From contig NZ_SRPJ01000001.1 in assembly GCF_004785665.1 (NCBI RefSeq), positions 496,001-560,000 of the forward strand: a DNA stretch of 64,000 bases. The letters run 5' to 3'. The notes under the pieces were generated by a model. It made no database searches, was not told where the DNA came from, and saw only the letters and a list, made by a program, of their open reading frames with translations. Both the position numbers and the translations under genes were made by a program. This document shows positions 1 through 10,686 of this stretch, piece by piece (the stretch's first letter is position 1; each line of letters starts with the position of its first letter). The stretch is from Staphylococcus pragensis. GTDB lineage: Bacteria > Bacillota > Bacilli > Staphylococcales > Staphylococcaceae.

Positions 1-16
1 GAAATAGAGGGATTGT

Positions 17-2368
17 ATGAGACAAAAAACATTAGACGTCTTAGAATTTGATAAAATTAAATCATTTGTGGCTTCTGAAACAGTCAGTGATTTAGGACGT
101 GAAAAAGTGTCTAAGATGTCTCCAGCCACAGATTTTGAAACAGTAGAGTTTCAAATGAATGAAACGGATGAAATCTCACAAATTTATAACAAACATCGTA
201 TGCCTAGTTTAAGTGGCTTAGCCAAAGTATCACCACTGATTCATCGTGCTACGATTGGTGGGGTACTGAATGTTACTGAATTAAATTTGATTAAACGATT
301 AATTCAAGTTCAGAATCAATTTAAGACATTTTATAATCAATTACTGGAAGAAGATGAAGAAGTCGTTAAATATCCTATCTTGAATGATAAGATGAGCCAA
401 CTTCCAGTACTTTCAGACCTTTTCCAAGAAATTAATGAGAAATGTGATACGTACGATTTATACGATAATGCAAGTTATGAGTTACAAGGTATTCGAAGCA
501 AGATTTCAAGCACTAACCAACGCATTAGACAAAATCTTGATCGTATTGTAAAGAGTCAGGCAAATCAGAAGAAATTATCCGATGCGATTATTACTGTACG
601 TAATGATCGAAATGTTATCCCAGTTAAAGCAGAATATCGCCAAGACTTTAAAGGGATTGTGCATGACCAATCTGCTTCTGGACAAACACTATACATTGAG
701 CCCTCTTCAATAGTAGAGATGAATAATCAAATTAGTCGTTTACGCAATGATGAAGCGGTAGAACGTGAACGCATCTTAACAGAATTGACAGGATTAGTTG
801 CTGCCGAGGCGGATGGCTGTCTAGTAGCAGAATCTGTGATGGGACACATTGATTTCTTAACGGCAAAAGCACGTTATGCGCGTTCAATTAAAGGGACTAA
901 GCCAACATTTTATAAAGAAAGAACGGTTTATTTACCCAATGCATACCATCCTTTATTAGATAGGGAGACTGTGGTAGCGAACACAATTGAATTTATTGAT
1001 GATATTGAAACAGTGATTATCACAGGTCCTAACACAGGTGGTAAAACAGTTACACTTAAAACGTTAGGTCTTATTATTGTGATGGCCCAATCTGGTTTAT
1101 TGATTCCTACATTAGACGGTAGTCAATTAAGTGTCTTCGAGAACGTCTATTGTGATATTGGGGATGAGCAATCTATCGAGCAATCATTATCTACCTTCTC
1201 TTCTCACATGAAAAATATTGTTGAAATTTTGAAAGAGACAGATAAAAATAGCTTAGTCTTATTCGATGAATTAGGTGCAGGTACGGACCCTAGTGAAGGG
1301 GCAGCACTTGCTATGAGTATTCTAGATCACGTGCGTGAAATTGGCTCTTTAGTCATGGCAACAACGCATTATCCAGAGCTTAAAGCTTACAGCTATAATC
1401 GCGAAGGTGTAATGAATGCTAGCGTTGAATTTGACGTGAATACATTGAGCCCTACGTATAAATTATTGATGGGCGTTCCAGGACGTTCAAATGCATTCGA
1501 TATTTCTAGAAAATTAGGCCTCAAACTGAGTATCATTAAAAAAGCTAAAACAATGATTGGTACAGATGAACAAGAAATTAATTCAATGATTGAATCACTT
1601 GAAAAGAATTCAAAACGTGTAGACGAACAACGTATTGAATTAGACCGATTATTAAGAGAAGCTAAAACAACGCATGATGATCTTGAACAGCAGTATCAAC
1701 AATACAAAAATTATGAACAAAAATTAATGGATGAGGCTAAAGAAAAAGCCAATCAACGTGTGAAATCAGCAACCAAAGAAGCAGATGAAATCTTAAAAGA
1801 ATTACGCGAATTGCGAGATAAAAAAGGCGCTGATGTTAAAGAACATGAATTAATAGATAAAAAGAAACAATTAGACGATCAATATGAAGCGAAATCTATT
1901 AAACAAAATGTTCAAAAACAAAAATATGATGAAATTCACGCTGGAGATGAAGTGAAAGTTTTATCTTATGGTCAAAAAGGTGAAGTATTAGAACTTGTGG
2001 GTGATGATGAAGCCGTTGTACAAATGGGCATCATTAAAATGAAATTACCTATTGAAGATTTAGAAAAAACGAAGAAGAAAAAAGAAAAGCCAGTTAAAAT
2101 GGTTACACGTCAAAATCGTCAAACGATTCAAACAGAGCTAGATTTAAGAGGTTATCGATATGAAGAAGCGGTAGGCGAGTTAGACCAATACATCGACCAA
2201 GCGGTATTAAGTAACTATGAACAAGTCTATATTATTCATGGTAAAGGTACAGGCGCTTTACAAAAAGCTGTACAAAACCACTTGAAGAAACATAAAAGCG
2301 TTAAATCATTCCGAGGTGGTATGCCAAGTGAAGGTGGCTTTGGTGTGACGGTGGCTGAACTTAAATAA
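17..2368 (+). CDS. mutS2: Endonuclease MutS2 (ribosome rescue / anti-recombination ATPase)
   Basis: Complete 783-residue MutS2. The ATPase core has a Walker A motif GPNTGGKT near residue 337 and a Walker B segment [16 protein letters not shown] near 413. A long charged coiled coil follows at about 520-630, then a basic KKKKEK stretch. A C-terminal Smr domain (about 705-783) carries ELDLRGYR and IHGKGTGAL. The family splits stalled or collided ribosomes and limits recombination; the Smr domain is the nuclease module. The ATG follows GAGGGATTGT, an acceptable ribosome site. The gene precedes trxA and uvrC, the usual staphylococcal order. Nothing looks broken. The identification is secure; the balance of ribosomal and DNA roles is family knowledge only. 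Confidence 0.97.
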   Translation: MRQKTLDVLEFDKIKSFVASETVSDLGREKVSKMSPATDFETVEFQMNETDEISQIYNKHRMPSLSGLAKVSPLIHRATIGGVLNVTELNLIKRLIQVQNQFKTFYNQLLEEDEEVVKYPILNDKMSQLPVLSDLFQEINEKCDTYDLYDNASYELQGIRSKISSTNQRIRQNLDRIVKSQANQKKLSDAIITVRNDRNVIPVKAEYRQDFKGIVHDQSASGQTLYIEPSSIVEMNNQISRLRNDEAVERERILTELTGLVAAEADGCLVAESVMGHIDFLTAKARYARSIKGTKPTFYKERTVYLPNAYHPLLDRETVVANTIEFIDDIETVIITGPNTGGKTVTLKTLGLIIVMAQSGLLIPTLDGSQLSVFENVYCDIGDEQSIEQSLSTFSSHMKNIVEILKETDKNSLVLFDELGAGTDPSEGAALAMSILDHVREIGSLVMATTHYPELKAYSYNREGVMNASVEFDVNTLSPTYKLLMGVPGRSNAFDISRKLGLKLSIIKKAKTMIGTDEQEINSMIESLEKNSKRVDEQRIELDRLLREAKTTHDDLEQQYQQYKNYEQKLMDEAKEKANQRVKSATKEADEILKELRELRDKKGADVKEHELIDKKKQLDDQYEAKSIKQNVQKQKYDEIHAGDEVKVLSYGQKGEVLELVGDDEAVVQMGIIKMKLPIEDLEKTKKKKEKPVKMVTRQNRQTIQTELDLRGYRYEEAVGELDQYIDQAVLSNYEQVYIIHGKGTGALQKAVQNHLKKHKSVKSFRGGMPSEGGFGVTVAELK

Positions 2369-2565
2369 TTAATAAATTTTTGTAAGCAAGGATGTTGATT
2401 TTTTATTTATTTGACGTACAATAAAGCGAGTGAAATAATAAATCAGTGATTTATGAATAGATTTTTAAAAATAAGAAATGGATTAATTGAGCAAGAGCAA
2501 TGCAGATGCGATTAAAGTCTGTTATAATTTGCTCATCATTCAAAATTTAAGGAGGATTGGCAATT

Positions 2566-2880
2566 ATGGCAATCGTAAAAGTAACGGATTCAAACTTTGA
2601 TGAAAACATTCAATCAGGCGTTAAACTAGTAGATTTCTGGGCTACTTGGTGTGGACCTTGTAAAATGATTGCACCTGTATTAGAAGAATTAGCAGGTGAT
2701 TATGACGGTAAAGCTGACATCTTAAAATTAGATGTAGATGAAAATCCTTCAACTGCTGCTAAATTTGAAGTAATGAGTATCCCAACTTTAATCGTATTTA
2801 AAGATGGCGAACCAGTCGATAAAGTAGTTGGTTTCCAACCTAAAGAAAACTTAGCTGAAGTTTTAGACAAACATCTATAA
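2566..2880 (+). CDS. trxA: Thioredoxin
   Basis: A 104-residue thioredoxin with the redox motif WCGPCK near residues 28-33 and the cis-proline segment SIPTL near 73. It reduces protein disulfides in the cytosol with electrons from thioredoxin reductase. The ATG at 2566 follows AAGGAGG at 2549-2555; an in-frame TTG at 2557 overlaps too close to this site and is not the start. A TATAAT at 2523-2528 upstream suggests its own promoter, although no good -35 box is seen. A hairpin with a T tract follows the stop, so it is probably a single-gene unit. Confidence 0.97.
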   Translation: MAIVKVTDSNFDENIQSGVKLVDFWATWCGPCKMIAPVLEELAGDYDGKADILKLDVDENPSTAAKFEVMSIPTLIVFKDGEPVDKVVGFQPKENLAEVLDKHL

Positions 2881-2900
2881 GAATGACAATAAAGTAATCA

Positions 2901-2942
2901 AGACTGGGGCATTACATTAAATGTAATCGCTCCGTCTTTTTT
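2901..2942 (+). terminator. Terminator after trxA
   Basis: Imperfect hairpin (AGAC, GGGGC and ATTACATT arms pairing with ATGTAAT, GCTCC and GTCT) followed by TTTTTT. It ends the trxA transcript just before uvrC. Confidence 0.8.
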
Positions 2943-2977
2943 ATATGCGCTTTAAAATGGCGGGAAGGAGGACATTA

Positions 2978-4762
2978 ATGGCAGACTACCAAGATAAGAT
3001 TAGAGATAAGTTGAGTGTAGTTCCATTTGAACCAGGTTGTTATCTAATGAAAGATCGTAACGACCAAGTGATTTATGTAGGTAAAGCGAAACGCCTAAGA
3101 AATCGATTACGCTCATATTTTACTGGCGCACATGATGCTAAAACAACGCGCTTAGTTGCTGAAATCAGAAATTTTGAATTTATAGTAACATCAAGTGAAA
3201 CTGAATCGCTTTTATTAGAATTAAATTTAATTAAACAATATCAACCGCGTTACAATATTTTATTGAAAGATGATAAAAGCTATCCATTTATAAAAATTAC
3301 TAAAGAAAAGCATCCAAGATTAATAGTGACAAGAACTGTTAAGAAAGGTTCAGGTAAATACTTTGGACCTTATCCAAATGCGTATTCTGCTCAAGAAACG
3401 AAAAAGTTATTAGACCGTATTTATCCATTTAGAAAATGTGACAACATGCCAGATAAATTATGTTTGTATTATCATATTGGGCAATGCATGGGACCATGTG
3501 TGTATGATGTAGATCAACAAAAATATGCTCAAATGACACGTGAAATTAGTGATTTTCTAAATGGCGAAGATAAAACAATTTTAAAAAATTTAGAAACTCG
3601 TATGATGGAAGCGAGTGAGAAATTAGATTTCGAACGTGCGAAAGAATATAGAGATTTAATTCAACATATTCATAATTTAACTAAAAAACAAAAAATTATG
3701 TCTTCTGATAATACCATTCGTGATGTCTTCGGCTATAGCGTGTCTAAAGGTTGGATGTGTATTCAAGTATTCTTTATCCGTCAAGGTAATATGATTCAAC
3801 GTGATGCTACGATGATTCCAATACAACAAACTGAGGAAGAAGAATTTTATACATTTATAGGTCAATTCTATAGCTTGAATCAACACATTTTACCTAAAGA
3901 AGTTCATGTTCCTAAAAATCTTGATAAAGACATTATCCGTTCCGTTGTCGATACTAAAATTGTCCAACCGGCAAGAGGTACTAAAAAAGAAATGGTTGAT
4001 TTAGCAAGCCATAATGCAGAAGTAGCCCTTGATAATAAATTCAAATTAATTGCTAAAGATGAATCACGCACGGTTAAAGCAATTGAAGAGTTAGGCGAAC
4101 GTATGTGTATTCAAACACCGATTCGTATTGAAGCTTTCGATAACTCAAATATTCAAGGGGTAGATCCTGTTTCAGCAATGGTTACATTTGTGGATGGTAA
4201 ACCGGATAAAAAAGGCTATCGTAAATATAAAATTAAGACCGTACAAGGGCCCGATGATTATAAATCAATGCGCGAAGTTGTGCGCCGTCGTTATACACGT
4301 GTATTGAATGAAGGCCTTCCTTTACCAGATCTTATTATCGTTGATGGTGGTAAGGGACATATGTCTGGCGTTATTGATGTTTTAGAGAATGAATTAGGCT
4401 TAGACATTCCAGTCGCTGGTTTAAGAAAAAATGATAAACACCAAACATCTGAATTACTTTACGGTGCGAATGCTGAAGTTGTACCAATGAAGAAAAATAG
4501 CCAAGCATTTTACTTACTCCATCGTATTCAGGATGAAGTCCATCGATTTGCGATTACATTCCATCGTCAAACACGCCAAAAAACGGGTCTACAATCCGTA
4601 CTTGATACAGTAGACGGTATTGGAAGTAAACGAAAAACTAAACTCTTACGTACATTTGGCTCTATTAAAAAAATGAAGGAAGCAAGTGTGAGTGATCTAC
4701 AAGCTGCAGGACTGCCTGAAAAAGTAGCTAAAAATTTACAACAAGCGCTAAAAAACGACTGA
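2978..4762 (+). CDS. uvrC: UvrABC system protein C
   Basis: A 594-residue UvrC, the dual-incision nuclease of nucleotide excision repair that acts with UvrA and UvrB. An N-terminal GIY-YIG domain (residues about 13-92, with CYLMK and IYVGKAK) makes the 3' cut. A UVR domain near 200-235 contacts UvrB. An RNase H-like domain ([10 protein letters not shown] near 385) makes the 5' cut. Two helix-hairpin-helix motifs lie at the C terminus ([13 protein letters not shown]). The ATG at 2978 follows AAGGAGG at 2965-2971; an earlier in-frame ATG at 2945 lacks a ribosome site and lies by the trxA terminator, so it was rejected. Confidence 0.97.
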   Translation: MADYQDKIRDKLSVVPFEPGCYLMKDRNDQVIYVGKAKRLRNRLRSYFTGAHDAKTTRLVAEIRNFEFIVTSSETESLLLELNLIKQYQPRYNILLKDDKSYPFIKITKEKHPRLIVTRTVKKGSGKYFGPYPNAYSAQETKKLLDRIYPFRKCDNMPDKLCLYYHIGQCMGPCVYDVDQQKYAQMTREISDFLNGEDKTILKNLETRMMEASEKLDFERAKEYRDLIQHIHNLTKKQKIMSSDNTIRDVFGYSVSKGWMCIQVFFIRQGNMIQRDATMIPIQQTEEEEFYTFIGQFYSLNQHILPKEVHVPKNLDKDIIRSVVDTKIVQPARGTKKEMVDLASHNAEVALDNKFKLIAKDESRTVKAIEELGERMCIQTPIRIEAFDNSNIQGVDPVSAMVTFVDGKPDKKGYRKYKIKTVQGPDDYKSMREVVRRRYTRVLNEGLPLPDLIIVDGGKGHMSGVIDVLENELGLDIPVAGLRKNDKHQTSELLYGANAEVVPMKKNSQAFYLLHRIQDEVHRFAITFHRQTRQKTGLQSVLDTVDGIGSKRKTKLLRTFGSIKKMKEASVSDLQAAGLPEKVAKNLQQALKND

Positions 4763-4765
4763 TTT

Positions 4766-4800
4766 CAAAAAAAGGGGTATGAGAATTATTCTCATACCCC
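4766..4800 (-). terminator. Perfect 12-bp hairpin with reverse-strand U tract, between uvrC and sdhC
   Basis: GGGGTATGAGAA (4774-4785) pairs perfectly with TTCTCATACCCC (4789-4800). The plus-strand transcript has A residues, not T, after the stem. On the minus strand the stem is followed by a run of seven U. As written it is a better terminator for a leftward RNA than for uvrC. Confidence 0.6.
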
Positions 4801-4859
4801 AAAAACATATAAAAAATGTTACAATAAAGTTAACAAAAAGCTTATTTTTTTAAGAAAGT

Positions 4860-4875
4860 ATGGAAGCGTTTTCTA
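4860..4875. promoter_or_regulatory. cre-like (CcpA) site upstream of sdhCAB
   Basis: ATGGAAGCGTTTTCTA agrees with the catabolite-responsive consensus TGNAARCGNWWWCA except for the last A. TCA-cycle genes are known CcpA targets in Gram-positive bacteria. Binding here is a prediction. Confidence 0.5.
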
Positions 4876-4877
4876 AT

Positions 4878-4892
4878 TGAGAATTGTTATCA
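4878..4892. promoter_or_regulatory. Fur-box-like palindrome
   Basis: TGAGAATTGTTATCA resembles the 7-1-7 Fur consensus TGATAATNATTATCA with one mismatch in each half. It sits 2 bp after the cre-like site. Iron control of an iron-sulfur enzyme would make sense, but binding is not shown. Confidence 0.35.
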
Positions 4893-5182
4893 TCATAGGG
4901 TTTTTGAAAATAGTAAGATTTTACTTGCATATCTCATAAATCTACAATGAATGAAATGTATTTACTTTTTTAAGTCCTACTTGTTTACATAAATGATAAA
5001 AATGAAGACTCATTTTTAGATATATAATTTTCAGATTTATTCAAATTTTAATTTTGAGAATTTCTTATTTTTGCAAGTACTAAATAAAGTAGTAAATACT
5101 TTTGTTAATAATTCTTAACGAGAGAGATGGGCTTTCTTAAGGATGGGCAATTTAAATAATTGGTTTACAGGGGGGACTCCTT

Positions 5183-5797
5183 TTGGCAAAGTCTAAAAAC
5201 GAATTTTACCTAAGACGAATTCACTCGTTGCTAGGTATCATTCCAATCGGTGCATTCTTAATTGTTCACTTAATGGTGAACCATCAAGCAACACAAGGTG
5301 CTGAAGCTTTTAATAAAGCTGCTAACTTTATGGAATCTTTACCATTCCTATTAGCGATTGAATTTTTATTTATTTACTTACCAATTTTATACCATGGTCT
5401 TTATGGTATTCATATTGCATTTACTGCAAAAGAAAATATCGGTCATTATTCTTTATTTAGAAACTGGATGTTTGCTTTACAAAGAGTATCAGGTATTGTG
5501 ACATTCGTCTTTGTATTTATGCATTTATGGCAAACAACTTTACAAAAGTATTTCTTCGGTAAGGAAATTAATTATGATTTAATGCACCGCGTATTGGAAA
5601 ATCCATTTGTATTAATTATTTACATCATTTGTATTATTTGTGTTATTTTCCATTTCTCAAATGGATTATGGTCATTCTTAGTAACATGGGGCTTTTTACA
5701 ATCTAAAAAATCTCAACGTGTTTTCACTTGGGTTTCTTTAATTGTATTCTTAATTCTTTCATACATCGGTGTAACAGCACTTTTAGCATTCGTATAG
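5183..5797 (+). CDS. sdhC: Succinate dehydrogenase cytochrome b558 subunit
   Basis: A 204-residue membrane anchor with five predicted hydrophobic helices and conserved His residues for di-heme binding (for example in RRIHSLLG, IVHLMVNH, YHGLYGIH, FMHLWQ and IFHFSNGLW). It anchors SdhAB to the membrane and passes electrons to menaquinone. The start is a TTG at 5183 behind GGGGGG. It is the first gene of sdhCAB; sdhA follows after 118 bp. A 420-bp upstream region with candidate cre and Fur sites probably controls the operon. Confidence 0.95.
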   Translation: MAKSKNEFYLRRIHSLLGIIPIGAFLIVHLMVNHQATQGAEAFNKAANFMESLPFLLAIEFLFIYLPILYHGLYGIHIAFTAKENIGHYSLFRNWMFALQRVSGIVTFVFVFMHLWQTTLQKYFFGKEINYDLMHRVLENPFVLIIYIICIICVIFHFSNGLWSFLVTWGFLQSKKSQRVFTWVSLIVFLILSYIGVTALLAFV

Positions 5798-5915
5798 AAC
5801 ATGAATAAAAACGAAATTAAACCTTTAGATAATGAGTAATAAATAACAGTTACTTATACATCAAGGTTATACGTGACGTTAAGTTGTAGATATATTTTAG
5901 GGGAGTGACAATTCT

Positions 5916-7682
5916 ATGGCAGAGAAAAAAATTATTGTTGTCGGTGGAGGCCTTGCTGGTCTGATGTCAACAATTAAAGCTGCAGAACAAGGTGCGCATG
6001 TTGATTTATTCTCAATTGTACCTGTTAAACGTTCGCACTCTGTATGTGCCCAAGGTGGTATTAATGGTGCGGTAAATACTAAAGGTGAAGGTGACTCACC
6101 TTGGATTCACTTTGATGATACAGTTTATGGTGGGGACTTCTTAGCTAACCAACCACCTGTTAAAGCAATGGCTGAAGCTGCACCATCTATTATTCACTTA
6201 TTAGACCGTATGGGCGTAATGTTTAGTAGAACTAAAGAAGGTCTTTTAGACTTCCGTCGTTTCGGTGGAACGTTATATCACCGTACAGCATTCGCAGGTG
6301 CGACTACTGGACAGCAATTACTTTATGCACTTGATGAACAAGTACGTTCATTTGAAGTGGATGGTTTAGTTACTAAATATGAAGGCTGGGAGTTCTTAGG
6401 TATTGTTAAAGACGACGAGAACGCAGCTAGAGGTATTGTTGCCCAAAACATGACAACATCTGAAATTAAATCATTTGGTTCAGACGCTGTTATTATGGCA
6501 ACAGGTGGCCCTGGTATTATCTTCGGTAAGACAACAAACTCAATGATTAATACAGGATCTGCTGCCTCAATCGTTTACCAACAAGGTGCTAAATATGCAA
6601 ATGGTGAATTCATTCAAATTCATCCAACAGCTATCCCAGGTGATGATAAACTTCGATTAATGAGTGAATCAGCACGTGGTGAAGGTGGACGTATTTGGAC
6701 ATACAAAGATGGTAAGCCATGGTACTTCTTAGAAGAGAAATATCCTGATTACGGTAACTTAGTACCACGTGACATTGCGACACGTGAAATCTTTGACGTT
6801 TGTATTAACCAAAAATTAGGTATTAATGGCGAAAACATGGTGTACCTTGACTTATCTCATAAAGATCCACACGAGTTAGATGTAAAACTTGGTGGTATCA
6901 TTGAAATTTATGAGAAATTTACAGGTGATGATCCACGTAAAGTACCTATGAAGATCTTCCCAGCGGTTCACTACTCAATGGGTGGATTATATGTAGATTA
7001 TGATCAAATGACTAATATCAAAGGTTTATTTGCAGCAGGGGAATGTGATTTCTCTCAACACGGTGGTAACCGTTTAGGTGCTAACTCATTATTATCAGCC
7101 ATTTATGGCGGTACAGTTGCTGGTCCTAATGCAATTAAATATGTTGAAAATGTAGAAACTTCATACACAGACTTAGATGAAAGTATTTATCAAAAACGTG
7201 TAGATGAAGAACAAGAACGCTTTGATAACTTATTAAACATGCGTGGTACTGAAAATGCTTATAAACTTCATCGTGAACTTGGTGAAATTATGACAACAAA
7301 CGTAACAGTAGTACGTGAAAACGATAAATTACTTGAAACAGATAAGAAAATTGTTGAACTGATGAAACGTTATCAAGACATTGACATGGAAGATACGCAA
7401 ACTTGGAGTAACCAAGCAGTATTCTTCACACGTCAATTATGGAATATGTTAGTTTTAGCACGAGTAATTACTATTGGGGCTTACAATCGTAATGAATCAC
7501 GTGGAGCTCATTATAAACCAGAATTCCCTGAACGTAATGATGATGAATGGTTAAAAACAACTTTAGCTGAGTATCAAGGTAAAACAGAAGCACCTAAATT
7601 TACTTATGAACCAGTTGATGTAAGTTTAATTCCACCACGTAAACGTGATTACACTAGTAAGTCTAAAGGAGGTAAAAAATAA
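5916..7682 (+). CDS. sdhA: Succinate dehydrogenase flavoprotein subunit
   Basis: A 588-residue flavoprotein that oxidises succinate to fumarate in the TCA cycle and respiratory chain. The N-terminal dinucleotide-binding motif is VVGGGLAGL at about residues 8-16. The FAD-histidine region HSVCAQGGINGA lies near 41-52. The active-site segment HPTAIPG, the catalytic Arg region VPRDIATREI and HYSMGGL follow in order. GGGGAGTG precedes the ATG. Its stop overlaps the sdhB start by one base (taATG), consistent with translational coupling. The enzyme is a full-length member of the menaquinone-linked type. Confidence 0.97.
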   Translation: MAEKKIIVVGGGLAGLMSTIKAAEQGAHVDLFSIVPVKRSHSVCAQGGINGAVNTKGEGDSPWIHFDDTVYGGDFLANQPPVKAMAEAAPSIIHLLDRMGVMFSRTKEGLLDFRRFGGTLYHRTAFAGATTGQQLLYALDEQVRSFEVDGLVTKYEGWEFLGIVKDDENAARGIVAQNMTTSEIKSFGSDAVIMATGGPGIIFGKTTNSMINTGSAASIVYQQGAKYANGEFIQIHPTAIPGDDKLRLMSESARGEGGRIWTYKDGKPWYFLEEKYPDYGNLVPRDIATREIFDVCINQKLGINGENMVYLDLSHKDPHELDVKLGGIIEIYEKFTGDDPRKVPMKIFPAVHYSMGGLYVDYDQMTNIKGLFAAGECDFSQHGGNRLGANSLLSAIYGGTVAGPNAIKYVENVETSYTDLDESIYQKRVDEEQERFDNLLNMRGTENAYKLHRELGEIMTTNVTVVRENDKLLETDKKIVELMKRYQDIDMEDTQTWSNQAVFFTRQLWNMLVLARVITIGAYNRNESRGAHYKPEFPERNDDEWLKTTLAEYQGKTEAPKFTYEPVDVSLIPPRKRDYTSKSKGGKK

Positions 7683-8533
7683 TGGCTGACACTCAATCAG
7701 TAAAAGAAACTCCAGAAGAACGTCGTAATGAAGAAGCGCGCAATCGTGAAGAAGGTCAACAAAAAGAAACAAATCAAAAAACTGTTAAATTAATTATTAA
7801 ACGTCAAGATAATCAAGACTCTAAACCATATGAAGAAGAGTTTGAAATTCCTTATAAAGAGAATTTAAACGTTATCGCATGTTTAATGGAAATTAGACGT
7901 AATCCTGTAAATAGTAAAGGTGAAAAGACGACGCCTGTAACTTGGGATATGAACTGTTTAGAAGAAGTATGTGGTGCTTGTTCAATGGTTATTAATGGTC
8001 GTGCGAGACAATCATGTTCAGCAATCGTTGATCAATTAGAACAACCGATTCGCTTAGAACCAATGAGCACATTCCCAGTTATTCGTGACTTACAAGTAGA
8101 TCGTACAAGAATGTTTGACAACTTAAAACGTATGAAAGCGTGGATTCCTATCGATGGTACGTATGACTTAGGTCCTGGTCCACGTATGCCAGAGAAAAAG
8201 CGTCAAACAGCTTATGAATTATCTAAATGTATGACTTGTGGTGTATGTTTAGAAGTATGTCCTAACGTAACACGTAACAACAAATTCGTAGGTGCACAAG
8301 CGATTTCTCAAGTACGTTTATTCGACTTACACCCAACAGGTGCAATGACTAAAGATGAACGTTTAGATGCATTAATGGGTACAGGTGGTTTACAAGAATG
8401 TGGTAACTCTCAAAACTGTGTGAATGCTTGTCCAAAAGGTATTCCTTTGACAACTTCAATCGCAGCATTAAACAGAGAAACAACATTCCATATGTTTAAA
8501 TCATTCTTTGGTTCAGACCACAAAGTAGATTAA
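7682..8533 (+). CDS. sdhB: Succinate dehydrogenase iron-sulfur subunit
   Basis: A 283-residue electron-transfer subunit. Residues 1-35 are a charged, low-complexity extension rich in Glu, Arg and Gln. The 2Fe-2S ferredoxin domain follows, with cysteines in CLEEVCGACSM and later SCSA. The C-terminal part has CMTCGVCLEVCP and CGNSQNCVNACPKGIP, which bind the 4Fe-4S and 3Fe-4S clusters. It moves electrons from the SdhA flavin to the SdhC heme. It is the last gene of the operon and a strong hairpin terminator follows. Confidence 0.96.
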   Translation: MADTQSVKETPEERRNEEARNREEGQQKETNQKTVKLIIKRQDNQDSKPYEEEFEIPYKENLNVIACLMEIRRNPVNSKGEKTTPVTWDMNCLEEVCGACSMVINGRARQSCSAIVDQLEQPIRLEPMSTFPVIRDLQVDRTRMFDNLKRMKAWIPIDGTYDLGPGPRMPEKKRQTAYELSKCMTCGVCLEVCPNVTRNNKFVGAQAISQVRLFDLHPTGAMTKDERLDALMGTGGLQECGNSQNCVNACPKGIPLTTSIAALNRETTFHMFKSFFGSDHKVD

Positions 8534-8641
8534 TTAAGATAAATCTGGACAAAAAGGTTTAGAATTTGAACAGAAATAATAATTTTTCTTATAATATAAT
8601 TTATTAAATGTCTCAACCTGACATTTAGCACTCACAATTAG

Positions 8642-8685
8642 AAGTAGATAGTGATTTTGTAATAAATCGCTATCTACTTTTTTAT
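8642..8685 (+). terminator. Terminator after sdhCAB
   Basis: A 16-bp stem AAGTAGATAGTGATTT (8642-8657) pairs with AAATCGCTATCTACTT (8664-8679), with one G-U pair. A T run follows at 8677-8683. Confidence 0.9.
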
Positions 8686-8771
8686 TTTCAAAATGGATAA
8701 AGCGGATTAGTCAAACTCAATAGATGACTGTGGTAAAATGAGAGTATTATGTATTATAAGGATGAATGTAA

Positions 8772-9569
8772 ATGAATAAACCAATTGGTGTAATAGATTC
8801 TGGCGTAGGAGGGTTGACCGTTGCGAAGGAAATCATGCGACAACTTCCTAATGAAACGATTTATTATTTAGGGGATATAGCAAGATGTCCATATGGCCCA
8901 CGCCCTGGTGAGGAAGTTAAAGAATTTACAACACAGCTTGCAAATAAATTGATGGAATTTAATATAAAAATGTTAGTAATTGCTTGTAATACAGCAACTG
9001 CGGTAGCACTTGAGCATTTACAACAAATATTACCTATCCCTGTGATTGGAGTAATTGAACCTGGTGCGCGTACTGCAATCATGACCACGAAAAATCAGAA
9101 CGTTTTAATCTTAGGTACTGAAGGAACAATTAAGTCTGAAGCTTATCGCCATCATATTAAGCGTATCAATCCAAATGTAAATGTTTATGGAGTAGCATGT
9201 CCTGGATTTGTTCCTTTAGTAGAGCAAATGCGCTACGATGATCCTACAATCACAAGTATCGTCATTCATCAAACCCTAAAGCAATGGCGTAATACAGATG
9301 CTGACACGGTCATTCTTGGCTGTACTCACTACCCTTTATTGTATAAACCAATTAATGATTACTTTGGTGGAGAAAAAAAGGTGATCTCTTCGGGTCTTGA
9401 AACAGCACGTGAAGTTAGTGCATTGCTTACATTTAGTAATGAACATGCGAGCTATTCGCCAAATCCACCACACCGTTTCTTTGCTACAGGTGACACTGTA
9501 CATATCAAAAATATTATTGCACAATGGTTAAAACTAGACGTTGAAGTTGAACGTATTCAAGTTATTTAA
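8772..9569 (+). CDS. murI: Glutamate racemase
   Basis: A 265-residue enzyme that converts L- to D-glutamate for peptidoglycan. It has the substrate loop [16 protein letters not shown] at residues 5-20. The two catalytic cysteines lie in ACNTATA (near 73) and GCTHYPL (near 184). It starts at an ATG behind AAGGATG. The next gene, rdgB, follows after 20 bp, and yfcE overlaps rdgB, so the three probably form one transcript. It is often called racE in Bacillus. Confidence 0.97.
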   Translation: MNKPIGVIDSGVGGLTVAKEIMRQLPNETIYYLGDIARCPYGPRPGEEVKEFTTQLANKLMEFNIKMLVIACNTATAVALEHLQQILPIPVIGVIEPGARTAIMTTKNQNVLILGTEGTIKSEAYRHHIKRINPNVNVYGVACPGFVPLVEQMRYDDPTITSIVIHQTLKQWRNTDADTVILGCTHYPLLYKPINDYFGGEKKVISSGLETAREVSALLTFSNEHASYSPNPPHRFFATGDTVHIKNIIAQWLKLDVEVERIQVI

Positions 9570-9589
9570 AAGAATGGAGTGACATAACT

Positions 9590-10168
9590 TTGGCAGATAT
9601 AGTAATTGCGTCAAATAACCAAGGTAAAATTAATGATTTTAAAGCAATCTTTCCTAATGATAATGTGATAGGTATTTCTGAAGTCGTCAAAGATTTCGAT
9701 GTAGAAGAAACAGGTACTACTTTTGAAGAGAACGCGCGTTTAAAATCAGAGGCAGCAGCTAAAGCTTTGAATAAACGTGTGATTGCAGATGACAGTGGTT
9801 TAGAAGTATTCACACTAAATGGAGAGCCAGGTGTTTATTCTGCACGATATGCGGGCTTGGATAAAAATGATGAAGCAAATATTGATAAATTGTTACACAA
9901 TTTAGAAGGTAAAGAAGACAGAGAAGCACAATTTGTTTGTGTCATTAGTATGAGCGCTCCTGGAGAACCTACTCAAACATTCAAAGGCACTGTAAGCGGA
10001 GAAATCACAACTGAGAGACAAGGAGAGAATGGATTCGGTTATGATCCAATATTTTTTGTTCCGGAAAAGGGCAAGACAATGGCTCAACTCACAACTGAAG
10101 AAAAAAGCGAGATTAGTCATCGAGGCAACGCTATTAAGAAATTAAATGCTTATTTGGAGCGTGATTAA
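9590..10168 (+). CDS. rdgB: dITP/XTP pyrophosphatase (RdgB/HAM1 family)
   Basis: A 192-residue nucleotide-pool sanitising enzyme that hydrolyses ITP, dITP and XTP to monophosphates. The N-terminal IASNNQGKINDF matches the family SNNxxK motif. The catalytic region ADDSGLEV and the substrate loop GENGFGYDPIFFVPE are present, and SHRGNA near the C terminus is typical. The start is a TTG at 9590 with GGAG at 9576-9579; no better start exists. It overlaps the next gene by one base. Confidence 0.95.
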   Translation: MADIVIASNNQGKINDFKAIFPNDNVIGISEVVKDFDVEETGTTFEENARLKSEAAAKALNKRVIADDSGLEVFTLNGEPGVYSARYAGLDKNDEANIDKLLHNLEGKEDREAQFVCVISMSAPGEPTQTFKGTVSGEITTERQGENGFGYDPIFFVPEKGKTMAQLTTEEKSEISHRGNAIKKLNAYLERD

Positions 10169-10680
10169 TGATGTCTAAATGGTTAATTGTAAGTGATAAT
10201 CATACAGAAGCGGGTATTTTATACCAATTGTATGAGCAACATAAGGATGCAGATGCCTTTATCCATCTTGGTGACTCTGAATTTGAATATAATGATACAG
10301 AATTAAGTTTGTTTCGACGTGTCAAAGGGAATTGTGATTTCTATCCAGAGTTTCCTAACGAAGAAATTGTTGAAGTGAATGATGTTAAAGCTTTTTATAC
10401 TCATGGCCATCTTTATTCAGTAAATCAAACACGTATGCTATTAGCTGAAAAAGCTCAGATCTTAGGATGCAAATTAGCATTTTATGGGCATACTCATGTA
10501 GCGAAATATGAGAAATTGGGTGACGTTCACGTTATCAATCCAGGCAGCATCTCACAATCACGTAGTAATATTGAAGAAACATTTGCAGAATTGTTAATAG
10601 ACGATAATAATCATCATGCTACACTACGTTTTAGAAATAGAGATAACCAAGTTATCGACACAACTGAATTTCAAATTTAG
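10168..10680 (+). CDS. YfcE/MJ0936-family metallophosphodiesterase
   Basis: A 170-residue calcineurin-like phosphoesterase. Metal-binding motifs in order are SDNHTEAG (near 8), HLGDSEFE (near 33), GNCDFYPE (near 55), THGHLY (near 80), GHTHVAKYE (near 108) and NPGSISQSR (near 125). YfcE-type enzymes hydrolyse phosphodiesters in vitro; the physiological substrate is unknown. GGAG at 10156-10159 supports the ATG at 10168; a second ATG follows immediately. It is the last gene of murI-rdgB-yfcE. Confidence 0.9.
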   Translation: MMSKWLIVSDNHTEAGILYQLYEQHKDADAFIHLGDSEFEYNDTELSLFRRVKGNCDFYPEFPNEEIVEVNDVKAFYTHGHLYSVNQTRMLLAEKAQILGCKLAFYGHTHVAKYEKLGDVHVINPGSISQSRSNIEETFAELLIDDNNHHATLRFRNRDNQVIDTTEFQI

Positions 10681-10686
10681 TTCGTA

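Larger units (their letters stand above)
4763..5182. other. 420-bp intergenic region upstream of sdhCAB
   Basis: AT-rich region with no convincing ORF. It holds the reverse-oriented hairpin at 4766-4800, a cre-like site at 4860-4875 and a Fur-box-like 7-1-7 palindrome at 4878-4892. A TTGCAA near 5073 with TAAATA 16 bases downstream is a possible sdhC promoter. An imperfect palindrome GTTAATAATTCTTAAC lies near 5104. The sdhC ribosome site GGGGGG is at its end. The long leader suggests multi-input control of succinate dehydrogenase, which is inference. Confidence 0.6.

Noticed and set aside
1..16. End of an upstream gene (polX expected by gene order)
   Set aside because: Only 16 bases are present. 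A TAG occurs at 5-7, but the identity of the gene cannot be supported.
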